Below are positions 62,851 through 64,000 of a stretch of DNA of 64,000 bases, in pieces. The notes beneath the pieces were generated by a model. That model worked only from the letters and a program-made list of their open reading frames with translations. It had not been told where the DNA came from and ran no database searches. The number at the start of each line of letters is the position of its first letter. Position 1 is the first letter of the stretch. The stretch spans positions 2,189,177 through 2,253,176 of the forward strand of contig CP070758.1 in assembly GCA_020348925.1 (NCBI GenBank), given 5' to 3'. The stretch is from Gemmatimonadota bacterium. GTDB lineage: Bacteria > JBHIER01 > G020348925. The position numbers were made by a program, and so were the translations under genes.

Positions 62851-64000
62851 TCACAGGCATTCTTCAAACCCTAAAATCAATCTTACGATCTTGACGACAT
62901 CAAGAATATTCACAACTCCATCACCATCACAATTCCCCCCAGGTCCGTTGCAATCGGCCCGCCACTCCTCTTCCTCGGTGGGTCCGGTCAACTCCAAAAT
63001 AATGTTCACGACCGAAACCGCATCGAGTATGTCCAGACTGCAATCCCCGTTCACATCACCCTTGGCATCAACGTACTCGATAATCTGTATCGAAAACGAT
63101 TCCTCATCACTGTCCTCCAAAACATCTGTGACCCCGATCGTAAACTGGAACGTTCCCGATTCCCCTGGAACACCTGAAAGTGTCCCTGAAGATTCGTCCA
63201 GATTCAATCCGGTTGGCAACCGACCTCCAACAACAGACCACGTATACGGAAGACATCCACCATTCACATTCATTCCTTCATCATACGGACACCCAATTGT
63301 GCCGTCAGGAAGATTTCCATTCGTAATCTCAATCGTCCCGCACTCGCAAATCTGAAAGAAGGTATCACTCGTATCGCAACACGTCGGCTCGGCCGCATCG
63401 CAGATTCGTAAGAGACATTGCGTCGATTGTGTGCTCGGAATAGTCCAGGAATAGCTGCCATCGTCGGACGTACTTTGAACAAGGGACTGCCAGTCGGAGC
63501 CACCATCCGTCGAATACTCGATATCGACACTACCGCTCGTATTTCCATAAGTCCAGAGAATATTTTCACTCTCGCCGACACACCAGTTCTCACTGCCATT
63601 CGGAGATGTCAGTAGAATCTGACAATTGCTTCCTGAGGGTCTGACCGTATTTCGATCCCAATATTGAATAATGACGTCAAGCAAATCACTGGATTCGACA
63701 TCGGTTGTATTACTGGGATTCGGCCCAAAACGTATATTGAACGCATTGACCTCCTCGGTCCACGGTTCCCACGAGGGATCCCAGACCCACAGGGCATGAT
63801 TCATTCCCCGCTGCTCGAAGAGGTCCATCTCGTCGTCCATGAAATCATCCCCGTCCGGTATCCAGCGCATCAGTCCGAACTCGTTCACCGACACCGGCAC
63901 ATTATGCGTGCTTTTATACGTATCAATTATTGTCAGCAATTCCTCCAGCCAGGTCAGATTGAACTGCTCGTCCTGGCCGTCCCAGTCAACATCGCACATC
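62851..64000 (-). CDS. Dockerin protein with GH5-like glycosidase end (5' part outside window)
   Basis: Only the C-terminal 383 residues are present; the frame runs off the right edge. The first 70 residues (NLTWLEELLTIIDTYK, VPVSVNEFGLMRWIPDGDDF, NHALWVWDPSWEPW) match the last part of a GH5-type cellulase domain, with the nucleophile Glu in VNEFG. Then come a Kre9/KNH-like beta domain (LLTSPNGSENWCVGES), a putative Ig domain (LPYTWSVVGGRLPTGLNLDE), and a terminal type I dockerin (GDVNGDCSLDILDAVSVVN, CDGDGVVNILDVVKIVRLIL). There is no T9SS tail. The combination of glycosidase and dockerin is that of a cellulosome component. The family call is moderate because the catalytic acid is off the edge. 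Confidence 0.82.
   Translation of the reverse strand, partial: MCDVDWDGQDEQFNLTWLEELLTIIDTYKSTHNVPVSVNEFGLMRWIPDGDDFMDDEMDLFEQRGMNHALWVWDPSWEPWTEEVNAFNIRFGPNPSNTTDVESSDLLDVIIQYWDRNTVRPSGSNCQILLTSPNGSENWCVGESENILWTYGNTSGSVDIEYSTDGGSDWQSLVQSTSDDGSYSWTIPSTQSTQCLLRICDAAEPTCCDTSDTFFQICECGTIEITNGNLPDGTIGCPYDEGMNVNGGCLPYTWSVVGGRLPTGLNLDESSGTLSGVPGESGTFQFTIGVTDVLEDSDEESFSIQIIEYVDAKGDVNGDCSLDILDAVSVVNIILELTGPTEEEEWRADCNGPGGNCDGDGVVNILDVVKIVRLILGFEECL

Noticed and set aside
1-64000. CRISPR array, prophage, or complete insertion sequence
   Set aside because: No regularly spaced direct repeats, phage structural genes or transposase were seen anywhere in the window.

Overview
The window looks like one contig of a Gram-negative, probably anaerobic bacterium of the Fibrobacteres-Chlorobi-Bacteroidetes (FCB) superphylum, most like candidate groups such as KSB1, Zixibacteria, Marinimicrobia or Latescibacteria. 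This is inferred from four things. Secreted proteins end in type IX secretion (T9SS) type A sorting domains of the QNYPNPFNP kind. There is a PorV/PorQ-family outer-membrane protein. Two TonB-dependent receptors start with a carboxypeptidase-like domain. Dockerin and cohesin modules are mixed in. Nearly all genes are on the minus strand; the plus-strand exceptions are an exosortase island (8.1-11.6 kb) and two small genes near 56-57 kb.

Layout. 0-5 kb: a LacI-family regulator with a clear promoter and operator, a TonB receptor broken by one in-frame TAA, and the start of a secreted companion protein. 5.5-6.3 kb: dapA. 6.4-8.1 kb: a long non-coding stretch packed with repeats and hairpins. 8.1-11.6 kb: a plus-strand island with a truncated Lnt-like membrane protein, an IPTL-CTERM surface protein, exosortase H and a zinc-finger membrane protein. 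12-30.3 kb: an export and uptake block with a dockerin-bearing subtilase, three other secreted proteins (one a metalloprotease-like protein with a destroyed HExxH motif), a TPR lipoprotein, PorV and a second TonB receptor.

31-52.5 kb: a same-strand catabolic block. Its distal part carries enzymes of the lower anaerobic benzoyl-CoA route (dienoyl-CoA hydratase-like, thiolase, SDR dehydrogenase, 6-oxocyclohex-1-ene-1-carbonyl-CoA hydrolase). Its proximal part carries leucine/isovalerate-type enzymes (split methylcrotonyl-CoA carboxylase, methylglutaconyl-CoA hydratase, two acyl-CoA dehydrogenases, thiolases, branched-chain aminotransferase). These are headed by an archaeal-type HMG-CoA synthase / thiolase / DUF35 trio. 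No HMG-CoA lyase is visible, so HMG-CoA may be cleaved by running that trio backwards. A Thi4 thiazole synthase lies within the block.

52.5-60.4 kb: housekeeping genes (recJ, rnpB, a CdsZ-like zinc-ribbon protein, tRNA-Val, comEC), a HEAT-repeat protein, a PhaR-phasin fusion with its own operator, and a cohesin-domain lipoprotein. 60.8-64 kb: two dockerin-terminated secreted proteins, one with the end of a GH5-like glycosidase domain. Cohesin lipoprotein plus three dockerin proteins suggests a small cell-surface, cellulosome-like assembly. Intergenic spaces carry at least five kinds of interspersed palindromic repeat. All identifications come from reading motifs by eye; no database search was run.
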